Assembly (NCBI GenBank): GCA_052078155.1
Contig: JBQJBP010000002.1
Span: 868,001-932,000, forward strand
Reading direction: 5' to 3'
DNA: 64,000 nt
DNA from: CAXBMB01 sp052078155
GTDB taxonomy: Bacteria; Pseudomonadota; Alphaproteobacteria; Kiloniellales; DSM-21159
In this document: piece after piece, positions 35,232 to 44,586 of the stretch
How the letters are laid out: every line of letters begins with the position of its first letter
Numbering within the stretch: position 1 is the first letter of the stretch
Translations under genes and position numbers: made by a program
Notes under the pieces: generated by a model
The model's input: only the letters and a program-made list of their open reading frames with translations
Databases searched by the model: none
What the model was told of the DNA's origin: nothing

Positions 35232-36047
35232 ATGTCTGCGACAACACTGCGCCGTGAGAGTGAAGGGGGCCCTGTGGCCCCCTTCTACCTGCCTGTCGGC
35301 GATGAATGCGATGTCTTCACCGCCGCCTATAAAAACGCCCTGCCCCTCCTGCTGAAAGGCCCCACAGGCTGTGGCAAGACGCGCTTTGTCACCCACATGG
35401 CTGCCCAGCTGGGGCGGCCGCTCTATACCGTGGCCTGTCATGATGATCTTTCTGCCGCCGATCTGATCGGACGCTATCTGCTCAAAGGCGGCGATACGGA
35501 GTGGATCGATGGTCCTCTGGCCCGGGCTGTGCGTGAAGGGGCCATCTGTTATCTGGATGAGGTGGTGGAGGCCCGAAAGGACGTGACGGTGGTCCTGCAC
35601 CCCCTGACCGATGACCGCCGCATCCTGCCCATTGAGCGTACGGGGGAAACCCTGGAAGCGCCGGAAGGCTTCATGCTGGTGGTCTCCTACAACCCCGGTT
35701 ACCAGAACATTCTGAAAACCCTGAAGCCCTCCACCCGCCAGCGGTTTCTGGCGCTGGAGTTCGATTTCCCTCTGCCGGAACGGGAGGTGGAGATCGTCGT
35801 CAAGGAAACGGGGCTGGAAGAAGACAAGGCGGCCTCTCTGGTGCGTTTGGCCAACAAGTTGAGAGACCTGAAAGGTCAGGACCTGGAAGAGGGCATTTCC
35901 ACCCGGCTGCTGGTTTACTGTGCCGCGCTGGTGCGCGATGGCATGTCGCTGGACCGGGCCATTCAGGTCGCCATGATCGAGCCCCTGAGCGACGACCCCG
36001 ATGTCAAACGGGGGCTGCAGGATCTGGTGGTTGCTGTATTTGGGTGA
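35232..36047 (+). CDS. norQ: NorQ, MoxR-type AAA+ ATPase
   Basis: AAA+ protein of 271 residues, with Walker A GPTGCGKT near residue 42 and a Walker B-like ICYLDEVVEA near 103. With NorD it inserts or activates the non-heme iron FeB of NorB. It begins eight bases after the norB stop. A strong hairpin lies between it and norD. Confidence 0.95.
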   Translation: MSATTLRRESEGGPVAPFYLPVGDECDVFTAAYKNALPLLLKGPTGCGKTRFVTHMAAQLGRPLYTVACHDDLSAADLIGRYLLKGGDTEWIDGPLARAVREGAICYLDEVVEARKDVTVVLHPLTDDRRILPIERTGETLEAPEGFMLVVSYNPGYQNILKTLKPSTRQRFLALEFDFPLPEREVEIVVKETGLEEDKAASLVRLANKLRDLKGQDLEEGISTRLLVYCAALVRDGMSLDRAIQVAMIEPLSDDPDVKRGLQDLVVAVFG

Positions 36048-36076
36048 GCACCCCAAGTCGTCAACCGGCAGATCCC

Positions 36077-36115
36077 GTCAGGCTTCCTGTGCCTCGCTCC
36101 CGCAGGAAGCCTGAC
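36077..36115 (+). terminator. Hairpin between norQ and norD
   Basis: Thirteen-base perfect inverted repeat (arms 36077-36089 and 36103-36115, GTCAGGCTTCCTG / CAGGAAGCCTGAC) with a 13-base loop, followed by a short T-rich AGTTTCTTT. Probably a partial terminator or processing site within the nor operon. Confidence 0.6.
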
Positions 36116-36156
36116 AGTTTCTTTATCCTGTCTTTGCTGAAGAAAAGGCCAGAACC

Positions 36157-38139
36157 ATGGGCCACTTCAACTTCAAACCCTGGGAACCGGAAGAGTCTGC
36201 CGGACAGCTCTGGCACTCCTACGCCAGCCAGGCTACAGCCGCCCCGGATCACGAGTCAGCCGCTGTTTCACTGACAGAGGTGGAAGGGCGTCTGTCGGTC
36301 TTTTTCCGGGGGTTGGGCGGCCTCAAAGAAGTGGAGTTCAAAGCCAGTTCGCCGCAAACGTCCAACCATCGTTTGTCTTTCCTGGGCCTGATCGGGCAGG
36401 GGCGTGAACAGGTGGCACGAGGCTCTTTTGACGGCGAAAGTTTGCGCCTGCCGGAGCGGGTGGCTCTTTTCCCCTACAAACGCCTGAACGAAGGGCTGTT
36501 TTTCTGGCTGGCGGCAACCGCCGCCCATGCGGCCCCCCCGCCTGACCCTTACCATGACCTCTTGCGCACAGATCTGCAGCGCCTGCGGGACTGGCAGTTG
36601 CTGGAGCAAAGAACGCTGCTGGCCTGCCCGGGTCTGCGCCAACTGCGGCTGGATCTGGCCTGCGCCAGCCGGAACCTGCGCAGCACCAGCAAGCTGCCGC
36701 CTCTGGAAGCCGCGGTAGAAGAAGTCATTGTGCATTTGCTGGGAGGGGCTCCGCCTGCAAGTGCCCAGGGGCAGGCCTATCTGGCCTGGGTCCGCTCCGT
36801 TGATGCTGATGATGTCCGGCTGGCAAACCTGAAATCCTTCCGCTCCCCCGCCGGATACAAAACCTTCCGTCCGGTCCCCCTTTGGCTGGATCTTCTGCCG
36901 CTGAGCGACCGGGCTTTGCAGCTGAGGGAAGATGAACAGGACCAACAGAAACCGACCCCTGACACTGAGGAGGAAAAGGATCAGCAACAGACGATCCGGG
37001 CCAAACGGGACAAGTCTGACGAGGTTGATCGCAAGGACTCCTTTGTTCTCTATCGCTTTGAATCCATCTTCTCCTGGACGGAGTTTTTGAACCTCAACCG
37101 CCGGGTTGACGATGAAGAAGACGAAAACGCCAAGCAGGCGGCAGACGATCTGGAAGAAGTCACTCTGGCTCATACATCCAAAGTGGCGGCCACCAAGCTG
37201 AAACTGCATCTCGATCTGTCTCCGGAAGATGCCGAGCGGGAACGCCTGTCCGGAAAGCACCTTTACCCGGAATGGGATCATCGCAAGAAGGTCTACATGC
37301 CCGACCACTGTCAGGTGCTGACCAGTCTGGCAGAGCCGCCGGAGGAAGAACCCGCCTTTTTGCAGGACCCGGCCACCCGAAGGCGCATTCAGTCCGTGCG
37401 GAAGCGCTTTGAGGCGCTGCGACCCAAGCGGATACAGCTGCCCCGGCAGATCGACGGCAATGAACTGGATATGGAGGCGGTGATCCGCGCCCGGGTCGAA
37501 CTCTGCGCCACGGGGGAAAGTTCCGACCGGGTCTATTGCACCACCCGGACAGCTGAGAGGGATCTGGCGGTGTCCATTCTGCTGGACGTTTCCCGCTCAA
37601 CGGAATCCAGTCTGGGAAGCCGTTCGGTCATTGATGTGGAGCGTGAAGCCCTGATCGCCATGGCCTGGGGCCTGCAGGCCTGCGGGGATGAGGCGGGCAT
37701 TTATGCCTTTTCCTCCCTGCGCCGCGACAGGGTTTATCTGCAGACCTGCAAGGAACATGACGAACCCATGAGCAAAGCCGTGGAAGCCCGGATTGCCGGT
37801 CTCTCACCAGGCTTTTACACCCGCCTGGGGGCGGCCGTGCGTCATCTGTCCAAGGGCCTGCAGGCCCGGGCCCGCCAGCGCCGTTTGCTGCTGGTGATTA
37901 CCGACGGCAAGCCCAACGATCTGGACCATTACGAGGGGCGTCACGGGGTGGAAGACAGCCGCAAAGCCATTGAGGAGGCAAGGCGGCAGGGGCAGAGCGT
38001 GTTTGGCATTACTGTGGACGCCAAAGCGCAGGCCTCCTTCTCCCGGATTTTCGGCAAAAACGGCTTTGCCGTGGTGCCCCATCCGGAAAAAATGACCGAA
38101 GCTCTGCCCCTGCTTTATCGGCACCTGGTGACCGGTTAG
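36157..38139 (+). CDS. norD: NorD, VWA-domain maturation factor
   Basis: NorD of 660 residues, the partner of NorQ in activating nitric oxide reductase. The first 450 residues are the NorD-specific region with an acidic, Gln-rich stretch at about 250-290. The von Willebrand A domain follows, with the MIDAS DxSxS motif DVSRSTES near residue 475 and LLVITDGKPND near 580. The ATG follows AGAAAAGGCCAGAACC. A 110-base gap with a hairpin separates it from norQ. It converges with the next gene. Confidence 0.93.
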   Translation: MGHFNFKPWEPEESAGQLWHSYASQATAAPDHESAAVSLTEVEGRLSVFFRGLGGLKEVEFKASSPQTSNHRLSFLGLIGQGREQVARGSFDGESLRLPERVALFPYKRLNEGLFFWLAATAAHAAPPPDPYHDLLRTDLQRLRDWQLLEQRTLLACPGLRQLRLDLACASRNLRSTSKLPPLEAAVEEVIVHLLGGAPPASAQGQAYLAWVRSVDADDVRLANLKSFRSPAGYKTFRPVPLWLDLLPLSDRALQLREDEQDQQKPTPDTEEEKDQQQTIRAKRDKSDEVDRKDSFVLYRFESIFSWTEFLNLNRRVDDEEDENAKQAADDLEEVTLAHTSKVAATKLKLHLDLSPEDAERERLSGKHLYPEWDHRKKVYMPDHCQVLTSLAEPPEEEPAFLQDPATRRRIQSVRKRFEALRPKRIQLPRQIDGNELDMEAVIRARVELCATGESSDRVYCTTRTAERDLAVSILLDVSRSTESSLGSRSVIDVEREALIAMAWGLQACGDEAGIYAFSSLRRDRVYLQTCKEHDEPMSKAVEARIAGLSPGFYTRLGAAVRHLSKGLQARARQRRLLLVITDGKPNDLDHYEGRHGVEDSRKAIEEARRQGQSVFGITVDAKAQASFSRIFGKNGFAVVPHPEKMTEALPLLYRHLVTG

Positions 38140-38156
38140 ACTCTGCAGAGGGTCGG

Positions 38157-40616
38157 TCAGCCGGTGTTTTTCATTCGCTGGCCCTTTGGATCATAGGCGG
38201 GCTGTTGCTGGGCCTGCGCAGAGAACCGCTGCCCGGCAATGTCCACTTCAACGGCCAAAGTGCCGTTCTTGTCTCCCATCCCTGTCAGGACGTCGCCCGA
38301 CAGATAGGCCAAAGCCACAGGCTTGCCGATCCGGTAGCCAAAGGCGGCGGACGTGGTCTGGCCGATGATCCTGTCGTCCAGATAGACCGGTTCATGACCC
38401 AGGGGCACGGCCTCGGGGTCGTCCAGAACCAATGTCATCATCCGGTCTTTGAGAGGCTGGTCCCGCTGAGCCAGCAGGGCGTCTTTTCCGATGAAGTCAC
38501 TGGTCCAGGCCAGGGCAAAATCCAGCCCGGCGGCCAAGGGGGTGACGTCGGTATCCAGATCATGTCCGTAGGCCAGATAGCCCTTTTCAATGCGCATGGA
38601 AGATTGGGCAAAGAGGCCGACGGGACGGGCACCTGCTGCGTAGAAGGCGTCGTAGAGTTTGGGGATCTCGCTGCTGGGGCAGGTGATTTCCCAGCCGGCT
38701 TCACCCACATAGGACAGACGCACGGCTTCCAGCTCAATCCCCTCCCAGGTTAGGGTCCTGTGACGGAAGTACCCAAGGTCAGACAAGCCGGTCAGCCCGG
38801 CCTTTGCCGCGACTTCCCCCGACAGGGGACCCATCAGGCCCAGAACACCATAGGCCTCTGTTTCGTCCGTAAAGGTAACCGCTTCATCGGCTTGACGGTG
38901 ACGGGTCAGCCAGGTCAGGTCCCTCTTGATTGCCGTGGTGCCCACGTAGAGCCGGTAGCTGTCTTCTGCCAGGCGCAGGACCGTCAGATCGCTTTCAAAG
39001 CCGCCGCGTTCGTTGAGCAGGGCCGTGTAGACAACCCGGCCTGGGGCCTTTGTCATGTCGTTGGCGCAAACCCGATTGAGGAAACTCTCGGCAGCCGGTC
39101 CTTCCACCCGGATCTTGCCGAAGGTGGATTGGTCAAAAAGGGCGGCTTTTTCATGGGCCTGAGCGACTTCCCGGCCCACCTGCTCCTGCCAGGCGGGTTT
39201 GCCGAAGGTCAGAACAGGCTCCTGGGTTTTGTTGAAGTACAAAGGCCGCTCCCATCCGTAGAACTGGCCCAGATGGGCCTTTTCCAGGGACCAGCGGTCA
39301 GCCAGAGGGCCGCTGCGCAGGTTGCGGGCCCGCTGCCACTGGCGCCCCGGATAGGTGATTTCATAGTGCTTGCCCAGCACTTCCGGCACCCGGTCTGCCA
39401 AAGCAGCAACGGAGTTGAACTGGGCCGGGAAGCGCTTGGGATCCACTTCGTGCAGATCCATGGGGGTGTGGCCTTTTAAGATGCAGTGGGCCAGGGCCAT
39501 GCCGGCCCCGCCGCCGGTGGCCACCCCGACTGAATTCATGCCGCAGCCCAGGAAGAGGCCCCTCGTTTCAGCTGTTTCACCCAGCATAAAGGCACCATCC
39601 GGGGTGAAGCTCTCCGGCCCGTTCAGCAGGGTTTTCACCTCAGCAGTTTCCAGGGCGGGCAGACGGTGCAGGGCATTGATCATCATGGGTTCGAAGTGAT
39701 CCCAGTCCTCCGGCAAAAGCTGGAAGGCAAAGTCATCGCCCAGGCGGGCCGGATCAATGGCCTTGCCCAGAGGTTCGAAACAGCCCACCAGGAGCCCGCC
39801 TGAATCATCGCGGATGTAGAGATGGGAATCGTGATCCGACAGGGTCGGCATGTTGCCGCTGATGCCGTCAATGGGCTTGGTCAGCAGATAGAAGTGCTCG
39901 CAGGGGTAAAGCGGCACTTCGGCCCCGGCCAGGGCACCGACTTCCCGGCTCCAGAGACCGGAGCAGAGCGCCACGGCGTCGCAGCGAATGGTGCCCCTGG
40001 TGGTTTCCACCCCGACTACTTTGCCGCCGTCGGTCAGAATGCCCAGCACGCCGGTCTTCTCGAAAATCTTTGCCCCGCCAGATTTTGCGCCTTTGGCCAG
40101 AGCTGCACAGAGGTCGGAGGGACTGACCCGGCCGTCGTCAGGTGACCAGACAGCCCCCAGAACATCCTCGGTGTTCATCAGCGGCCAGATTTCCTGAGCC
40201 TCTTCCCGGCTGACCGACTGGGCCCGCAGGTCAAAAAGGTGGGCCAGGGACTCCTGGCGCTTCACATGCACCAGACGCTCTGGCGTGGTGGCAATGGACA
40301 GAGAGCCTTTGTTGATCCAGCCGGTGGCCTGTCCGGTTTCTTCTTCAAGACGGCCATAGAGCTCAATGGAGTAGCGGATCAGGTCGGTCATGTTGCGGCT
40401 GGACCGCAAGGCCCGGACCTGGGCGGCGGAGTGCCAGGTGGTGCCGGACGTCAGCTCGTTCCGTTCCAGCAGGACAGCGTCGCTGATCCCCAGTTTGGTG
40501 AGGTGGTAAAGGGTGGAACAGCCCATCACTCCGCCGCCGATGACGACAACGGAGGCGTGGGCAGGCAGCTGGGATTGCGAGGAAGCTGGGGTGGTCGCGG
40601 AAGCAGTCGCGGACAT
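38157..40616 (-). CDS. GcvT-type FAD dehydrogenase (dimethylglycine/sarcosine class)
   Basis: Fused FAD oxidoreductase and folate-binding GcvT protein, 819 residues. The DAO domain begins VVVIGGGVMGCSTLYHL near residue 24, a FAO_M-type middle follows about 400, and the aminomethyltransferase-type GcvT domain fills about 460-800. Family members demethylate sarcosine, dimethylglycine or similar N-methyl compounds and pass the one-carbon unit to tetrahydrofolate. The residue pattern does not settle the substrate. It is divergent from an RpiR regulator and an amino-acid-type ABC transporter, which probably supply its substrate; regulation through the TGTTCC sites in the gap is inferred. Confidence 0.88.
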   Translation of the reverse strand: MSATASATTPASSQSQLPAHASVVVIGGGVMGCSTLYHLTKLGISDAVLLERNELTSGTTWHSAAQVRALRSSRNMTDLIRYSIELYGRLEEETGQATGWINKGSLSIATTPERLVHVKRQESLAHLFDLRAQSVSREEAQEIWPLMNTEDVLGAVWSPDDGRVSPSDLCAALAKGAKSGGAKIFEKTGVLGILTDGGKVVGVETTRGTIRCDAVALCSGLWSREVGALAGAEVPLYPCEHFYLLTKPIDGISGNMPTLSDHDSHLYIRDDSGGLLVGCFEPLGKAIDPARLGDDFAFQLLPEDWDHFEPMMINALHRLPALETAEVKTLLNGPESFTPDGAFMLGETAETRGLFLGCGMNSVGVATGGGAGMALAHCILKGHTPMDLHEVDPKRFPAQFNSVAALADRVPEVLGKHYEITYPGRQWQRARNLRSGPLADRWSLEKAHLGQFYGWERPLYFNKTQEPVLTFGKPAWQEQVGREVAQAHEKAALFDQSTFGKIRVEGPAAESFLNRVCANDMTKAPGRVVYTALLNERGGFESDLTVLRLAEDSYRLYVGTTAIKRDLTWLTRHRQADEAVTFTDETEAYGVLGLMGPLSGEVAAKAGLTGLSDLGYFRHRTLTWEGIELEAVRLSYVGEAGWEITCPSSEIPKLYDAFYAAGARPVGLFAQSSMRIEKGYLAYGHDLDTDVTPLAAGLDFALAWTSDFIGKDALLAQRDQPLKDRMMTLVLDDPEAVPLGHEPVYLDDRIIGQTTSAAFGYRIGKPVALAYLSGDVLTGMGDKNGTLAVEVDIAGQRFSAQAQQQPAYDPKGQRMKNTG

Positions 40617-40799
40617 GAGGATCTCTATGGCTTGCAGCGGCTGAGGTTTGCGCTGGCATAAGGAATTTTCAATGATTTCGGCCCCTTAGTTGAAAGAACT
40701 GCCGAAATCGCTTGTAGTCCAGGACCCTGTTCAAACCGCCTTTTTCAGAGGTTTGTTCTGAAAATTCGACCGGGCTCACGGAATCCTGTTGCTGCACAA

Positions 40800-40856
40800 T
40801 GGAACATGTGGTTCAATTAAATCAATAGATGAAATGAATGTTCCAACAGCGGAACA
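40800..40856. promoter_or_regulatory. Candidate RpiR operator with repeated GGAACA/TGTTCC half-sites
   Basis: The gap between the divergent genes holds TGGAACAT (40800-40807), ATGTTCCA (40838-40845) and GGAACA (40851-40856). The last two form TGTTCC-N6-GGAACA, and the first two are a perfect inverted pair. This suits a dimeric or tetrameric RpiR regulator. Confidence 0.5.
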
Positions 40857-40886
40857 GCCATACAAAAAACGGGGGGCAGAAAACAC

Positions 40887-41750
40887 TTGGCTTTGCGACA
40901 GCGGGTCACGAAACACTTCGAAGAATTGAGTCCGCAGCTTCAGCAGGCGGCTGAGTATCTGGTTGCCCACTCCGATGCTGTGGCGACCCGGTCTTTGCGG
41001 CAGATTGCCGGCGCCGCAGGTTTGGCCCCCTCGACTTTTTCGAGATTGGCCCGGGCGCTGGAGTTCGAATCTTTCGAAGGTATACGGGATCTCTGTCGGG
41101 CAGATCTGCAGCGCGAAAAGCTGGTCTTTTCGAAAAAAGCCAAGGCTCTTCAGGATTTTCAGGAAGGACAGATGACCCCGGGCAAGGGGGCGTTTGTTGT
41201 GGCTCAGGCCTCTGCTGCCATCGGCTCGATCCAGGAACTGCTGACAGATCTGGATCTGGAAGACGTGGCGGCGGCAGCCGATCTGCTGGCCTCGGCCCCC
41301 AAGGTGCACATTCTGGGTGTCATGGGGTCGTCAGGCCTGGCGGAATACTTGCTTTATATGGCGCGTATGGCTTTTACCCACTGGTATCCCCTGGGTAATG
41401 CTAACCTGTCGATCGCAGTGACGCTGGAGGCTGTGGAGCCGGGCGATGTTGTCCTGGTCATGTCCATGTACCCCTATGCCCGGCGCGCCATAGAGATTGC
41501 GGAACTGGCTCAGGAAAAGGGAGCCCATCTGATACTGATCACAAATGCCTTTGATGCACCGCTGCGTAAAAGGGCGCGGCATATCATCGAGGTATCTACG
41601 GAAAGTCCCCAGTTTTACGCCTCCTACGTCGCTACCGTTGTGATGCTGGAGTCTTTGATGGGGATGGTTCTGCGCCGGAGCGGGCCGGAAGCTCAGAAAA
41701 GGATCGAGAAGATCGAGCAGGCCAATATGGAGCGCGGAGAAATTGGTTAG
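40887..41750 (+). CDS. MurR/RpiR family transcriptional regulator
   Basis: RpiR-type regulator of 287 residues: N-terminal HTH_6 domain at about 1-77 (IAGAAGLAPSTFSRLARALEFESFEGI) and a SIS domain at about 120-250 (VHILGVMGSSG near 140). The SIS domain binds a phosphorylated or amino-sugar-like effector in known members, though some RpiR proteins control amino-acid or methylamine genes. It starts with TTG; no ATG is available near it and GGGGGGCAG precedes. It stands between the divergent FAD dehydrogenase and the ABC transporter, which it probably controls. Confidence 0.85.
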   Translation: MALRQRVTKHFEELSPQLQQAAEYLVAHSDAVATRSLRQIAGAAGLAPSTFSRLARALEFESFEGIRDLCRADLQREKLVFSKKAKALQDFQEGQMTPGKGAFVVAQASAAIGSIQELLTDLDLEDVAAAADLLASAPKVHILGVMGSSGLAEYLLYMARMAFTHWYPLGNANLSIAVTLEAVEPGDVVLVMSMYPYARRAIEIAELAQEKGAHLILITNAFDAPLRKRARHIIEVSTESPQFYASYVATVVMLESLMGMVLRRSGPEAQKRIEKIEQANMERGEIG

Positions 41751-41802
41751 AGTTGTTGTTTTTGTTAGTGCGTAACTTTTCTCAGGAACAGGGAGAAAGA
41801 AG

Positions 41803-42642
41803 ATGAAAAAGAAACTACTCGCAGGTGTGGCAGCCGCTGCTGTTTTGGCCAGCTCTGTCTCGACCGCTATTGCTGCTCAGTGCACCAACGACACCTGGAA
41901 CAAGGTCATGTCCCGGGGCAAGATCGTTGTGGGTGTGAAAGCTGACTACAAACCCTGGGGTTTCCGGAACGAAAGCGGTGACCTGGTGGGCATGGAAATC
42001 GAAATGGCCCAGGACGTGGCCAACACCATGGGTGTGGACCTGGAACTGGTTCCGGTTCAGTCTTCCAACCGCATGCAGTTCCTGGAGCAGGGCAAGATCG
42101 ATCTGATGATCGCCACCATGTCTGACCGTCCGGACCGTCGTCAGATTGTTGGTATCACCCAGCCCAACTACTACACCTCCGGTACCAACCTGCTGGCCCC
42201 CAAAGCTCTGGGTCTGAAGGACTGGGAAGAACTGCGCGGCAAGCCCGTTTGCGGTAAACAGGGTGCCTTCTACAACCAGATCGTTGAAGAGCGTTATGGC
42301 GCCAAGGTTGTGGCCTTCACCGGTAACGCAGAAGCCAAGCAGGCCCTGCGTGACAAGAAGTGCATCGGCTTCGTCTACGATGACAGCTCCATCGGTGCTG
42401 ATCTGGCGTCCGGTAACTGGGACGGCTTCGAAATGCCCATGCAGACCGAGGATGACAACCCCTGGGGTCTGGCCGTTCCTCTGGCTGAAAAAGACTGTGT
42501 CTTTGGTCAGTTCATGTCCGGCATGACCTTCAACTGGCTGCAGTCCGGCAAGCTGATCGAATGGGAAGCCAAGTGGGGCATCCAGCCCACCGCTTACCTG
42601 GAAGCCCAGAAAGCCCGTATGGCTGACTGGATCAAGGAATAA
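41803..42642 (+). CDS. ABC transporter substrate-binding protein (polar amino-acid type)
   Basis: Periplasmic binding protein of 279 residues, SBP_bac_3 family. A signal peptide ends after residue 26 (AIAA). Family stretches include GVKADYKPWGFRNESGDLVGMEIEMA and DLMIATMSDRPDRRQIV. Its ligand should be an amino acid or a related compound; given the neighbouring demethylating dehydrogenase, an N-methylated amino acid is a fair guess. The ATG follows GGGAGAAAGAAG. A terminator-like hairpin separates it from the permeases. Confidence 0.9.
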   Translation: MKKKLLAGVAAAAVLASSVSTAIAAQCTNDTWNKVMSRGKIVVGVKADYKPWGFRNESGDLVGMEIEMAQDVANTMGVDLELVPVQSSNRMQFLEQGKIDLMIATMSDRPDRRQIVGITQPNYYTSGTNLLAPKALGLKDWEELRGKPVCGKQGAFYNQIVEERYGAKVVAFTGNAEAKQALRDKKCIGFVYDDSSIGADLASGNWDGFEMPMQTEDDNPWGLAVPLAEKDCVFGQFMSGMTFNWLQSGKLIEWEAKWGIQPTAYLEAQKARMADWIKE

Positions 42643-42663
42643 GCCTACCTGTCATAGGTTTAA

Positions 42664-42702
42664 AAGGGTGCCGGAGTCCGAATGGACTCTGGCACTTTTC
42701 CT
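42664..42702 (+). terminator. Attenuator-like hairpin after the binding-protein gene
   Basis: Twelve-base arms GTGCCGGAGTCC (42668-42679) and GGACTCTGGCAC (42684-42695) with a single G-T pair, then TTTTCCTCT. This arrangement often makes the binding-protein message more abundant than the permease message. Confidence 0.75.
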
Positions 42703-42889
42703 CTGGTCAGAACAGCGGGAGACAGCCTGGCTTTGCCTCTGCACAGGCCGTTTGTCTTGACCCCTGTCCAACCGGGTGCCGGTTGGGACGGTCTCCGCTT
42801 CTTCTCGGCAAATCATAAAAAGAGGGTTAGTTTGTGCGACGGTGGTGCCGCCACGGATCGCCAAATTCAGAGTAAAAGAGGGGGGACAG

Positions 42890-43645
42890 ATGCTGGAGGG
42901 CATTCAGGAGTTTTTCCGTCAGCTGGCGGTCGATGCTCCGACCTGGAACTTCATTTTCTTCTACGAGAAGAGTCAGTGGGACAAGGTCATCAGCGGTTTG
43001 GGTATGACCATTCAGCTGTCTGTGTTCTGCGTGTTCTTCTCCGTCGTGATCGGGGTCATCGGGGCCTGGATGCAGGGCTCCAGCAGCCGTGTGGTGCGGG
43101 GCATCGTCAATGGCTACATCCAGTTTTTCCGTAACACGCCGCCGTTTGTGCAGCTGCTGTTCTTCTATTTTGCGCTGGGGCGGTTCACCCCGACCTACAG
43201 CCCGGACGGCTGGCTGGAAGTCCCCATTATCTCCGCTGTGGGCTGGGCCATCATCTCGCTCAGCTTTTTTGCCGGTGCCTTTAATGTGGAGATTTTCCGC
43301 GCCGGGGTGGAAGCGGTACCTGAATCAACTCAGGAAGCTGCATCATCCCTGGGTTACACCCGGTCACAGACCTTCCGTTACATCGTTATGCCCCTGGCTT
43401 TGCGGGTGTCGCTGCCTGCCCTGAACAATAATCTGGTCAATCTGGTCAAGACCACGACCCAGGCTTTTGTCATTGCCGTGCCGGAACTGCTCTATCAGGC
43501 CATCACCATCTGGAACGATTTTCCGTCGGCCCAGAACCCCATGATGGTGGTGCTCTTCTTCTCCTACATTCTCCTGGTCGGTATTCTGGTGCTGGGTATG
43601 AACAAATGGGAACGCAGCATGCGGATCCCCGGGTATGGGGGTTAA
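42890..43645 (+). CDS. ABC amino-acid permease, subunit 1
   Basis: HisM/GlnP-type inner-membrane permease of 251 residues with about five helices and the EAA-loop motif EAASSLGYTRSQTFRYIVMPLAL near 150-175, the contact for the ATPase. The start at 42890 has GAGGGGGGACAG before it; the open frame extends 38 codons further upstream but those codons lack signs of coding. It is followed directly by the second permease. Confidence 0.9.
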   Translation: MLEGIQEFFRQLAVDAPTWNFIFFYEKSQWDKVISGLGMTIQLSVFCVFFSVVIGVIGAWMQGSSSRVVRGIVNGYIQFFRNTPPFVQLLFFYFALGRFTPTYSPDGWLEVPIISAVGWAIISLSFFAGAFNVEIFRAGVEAVPESTQEAASSLGYTRSQTFRYIVMPLALRVSLPALNNNLVNLVKTTTQAFVIAVPELLYQAITIWNDFPSAQNPMMVVLFFSYILLVGILVLGMNKWERSMRIPGYGG

Positions 43646-43649
43646 GGAC

Positions 43650-44573
43650 ATGCGCAAATTCTTTTCCCGCCCACAGACTGCCCGGGCCATTCCCGGCGTA
43701 ACCGGCCAGGCCACAACGGACCTGCCGGTCCTGCACTCCTTCAAGGAAAGTTACCGCCAGCCCGAGGCGCTGGGTTTCAGTCACTGGCTGGCCGCCATGC
43801 CGGCCTGGACGCCGCTGCTCATACTTGGACTGGCAGCCCTTTGGCCGGTGGTTGCCGTTGCCCAGACCGGTGGGGGTTACACCACCGGACAGGCTTTTGA
43901 GGCGTTGTTCCGCTGGATCCCCTTCATGGTGATCGACGGCTTTCTCTTCACCATTCTGATTTCTGTGCTGACCATGCTGATCGGCACGGCCGTCGGGGTG
44001 ATCGTGGGACTGGGTCAGATCTCGCCGGTTTGGATCATCAGCAAAACCAGTTGGCTGATCACGCAGCTGTTCCGGAACTCTCCCTGGCTGGTGCTGTTGT
44101 TTATCGTCATGTTGTCCTTCCCCTTTGAAATCGTCATTGGGGACACGGTGATCCCAGTGCCCGACTGGATGAAGGCGGTGTTCGGCTTGTCCCTGCCGGT
44201 CATGGCCAACATTTCTGAAATCGTGCGTGGTGCCGTCAACTCCGTGCCCACCGCCCAGTGGGAAGCCTCGGAAAGCCTGGCGTTTACCCGTCGTCAGACC
44301 CTGTTTCGGATCATCCTGCCCCAGTGCTTCAAGCGGATGATCCCGCCCTGGATGAACTGGTATGCCATCCTCACTATGGCCACACCCATCGTTTCGATCC
44401 TGGGTGTGGAAGAGATCCTCAATCTCTCTCGCCAGGCCATTGAAGCAGAAGACAATCACCCGGAACTGCTGATGCCTTTCTATGGCTTCGTGCTGCTGAT
44501 TTTCTTCGCCTACTGTTATCCAATCGCGCGCTGGACTGTTCGTCTTGAAAAGCGCTTTGCTGTCAAATTGTAA
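43650..44573 (+). CDS. ABC amino-acid permease, subunit 2
   Basis: Second HisM/GlnP-type permease of 307 residues, with a long N-terminal cytoplasmic stretch (about 45 residues) before the first helix. The EAA-loop reads EASESLAFTRRQTLFRIILPQC near 205-225. The ATG at 43650 follows AAGGAC; an in-frame ATG at 43635 overlaps the first permease. Together the two make the heterodimeric channel. Confidence 0.9.
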   Translation: MRKFFSRPQTARAIPGVTGQATTDLPVLHSFKESYRQPEALGFSHWLAAMPAWTPLLILGLAALWPVVAVAQTGGGYTTGQAFEALFRWIPFMVIDGFLFTILISVLTMLIGTAVGVIVGLGQISPVWIISKTSWLITQLFRNSPWLVLLFIVMLSFPFEIVIGDTVIPVPDWMKAVFGLSLPVMANISEIVRGAVNSVPTAQWEASESLAFTRRQTLFRIILPQCFKRMIPPWMNWYAILTMATPIVSILGVEEILNLSRQAIEAEDNHPELLMPFYGFVLLIFFAYCYPIARWTVRLEKRFAVKL

Positions 44574-44586
44574 GGGAGTGGTCACC

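Noticed and set aside
40810..40823. TTCAATTAAATCAA near the RpiR gene as an FNR box
   Set aside because: The left half-site differs at two positions and the genes have no link to denitrification.
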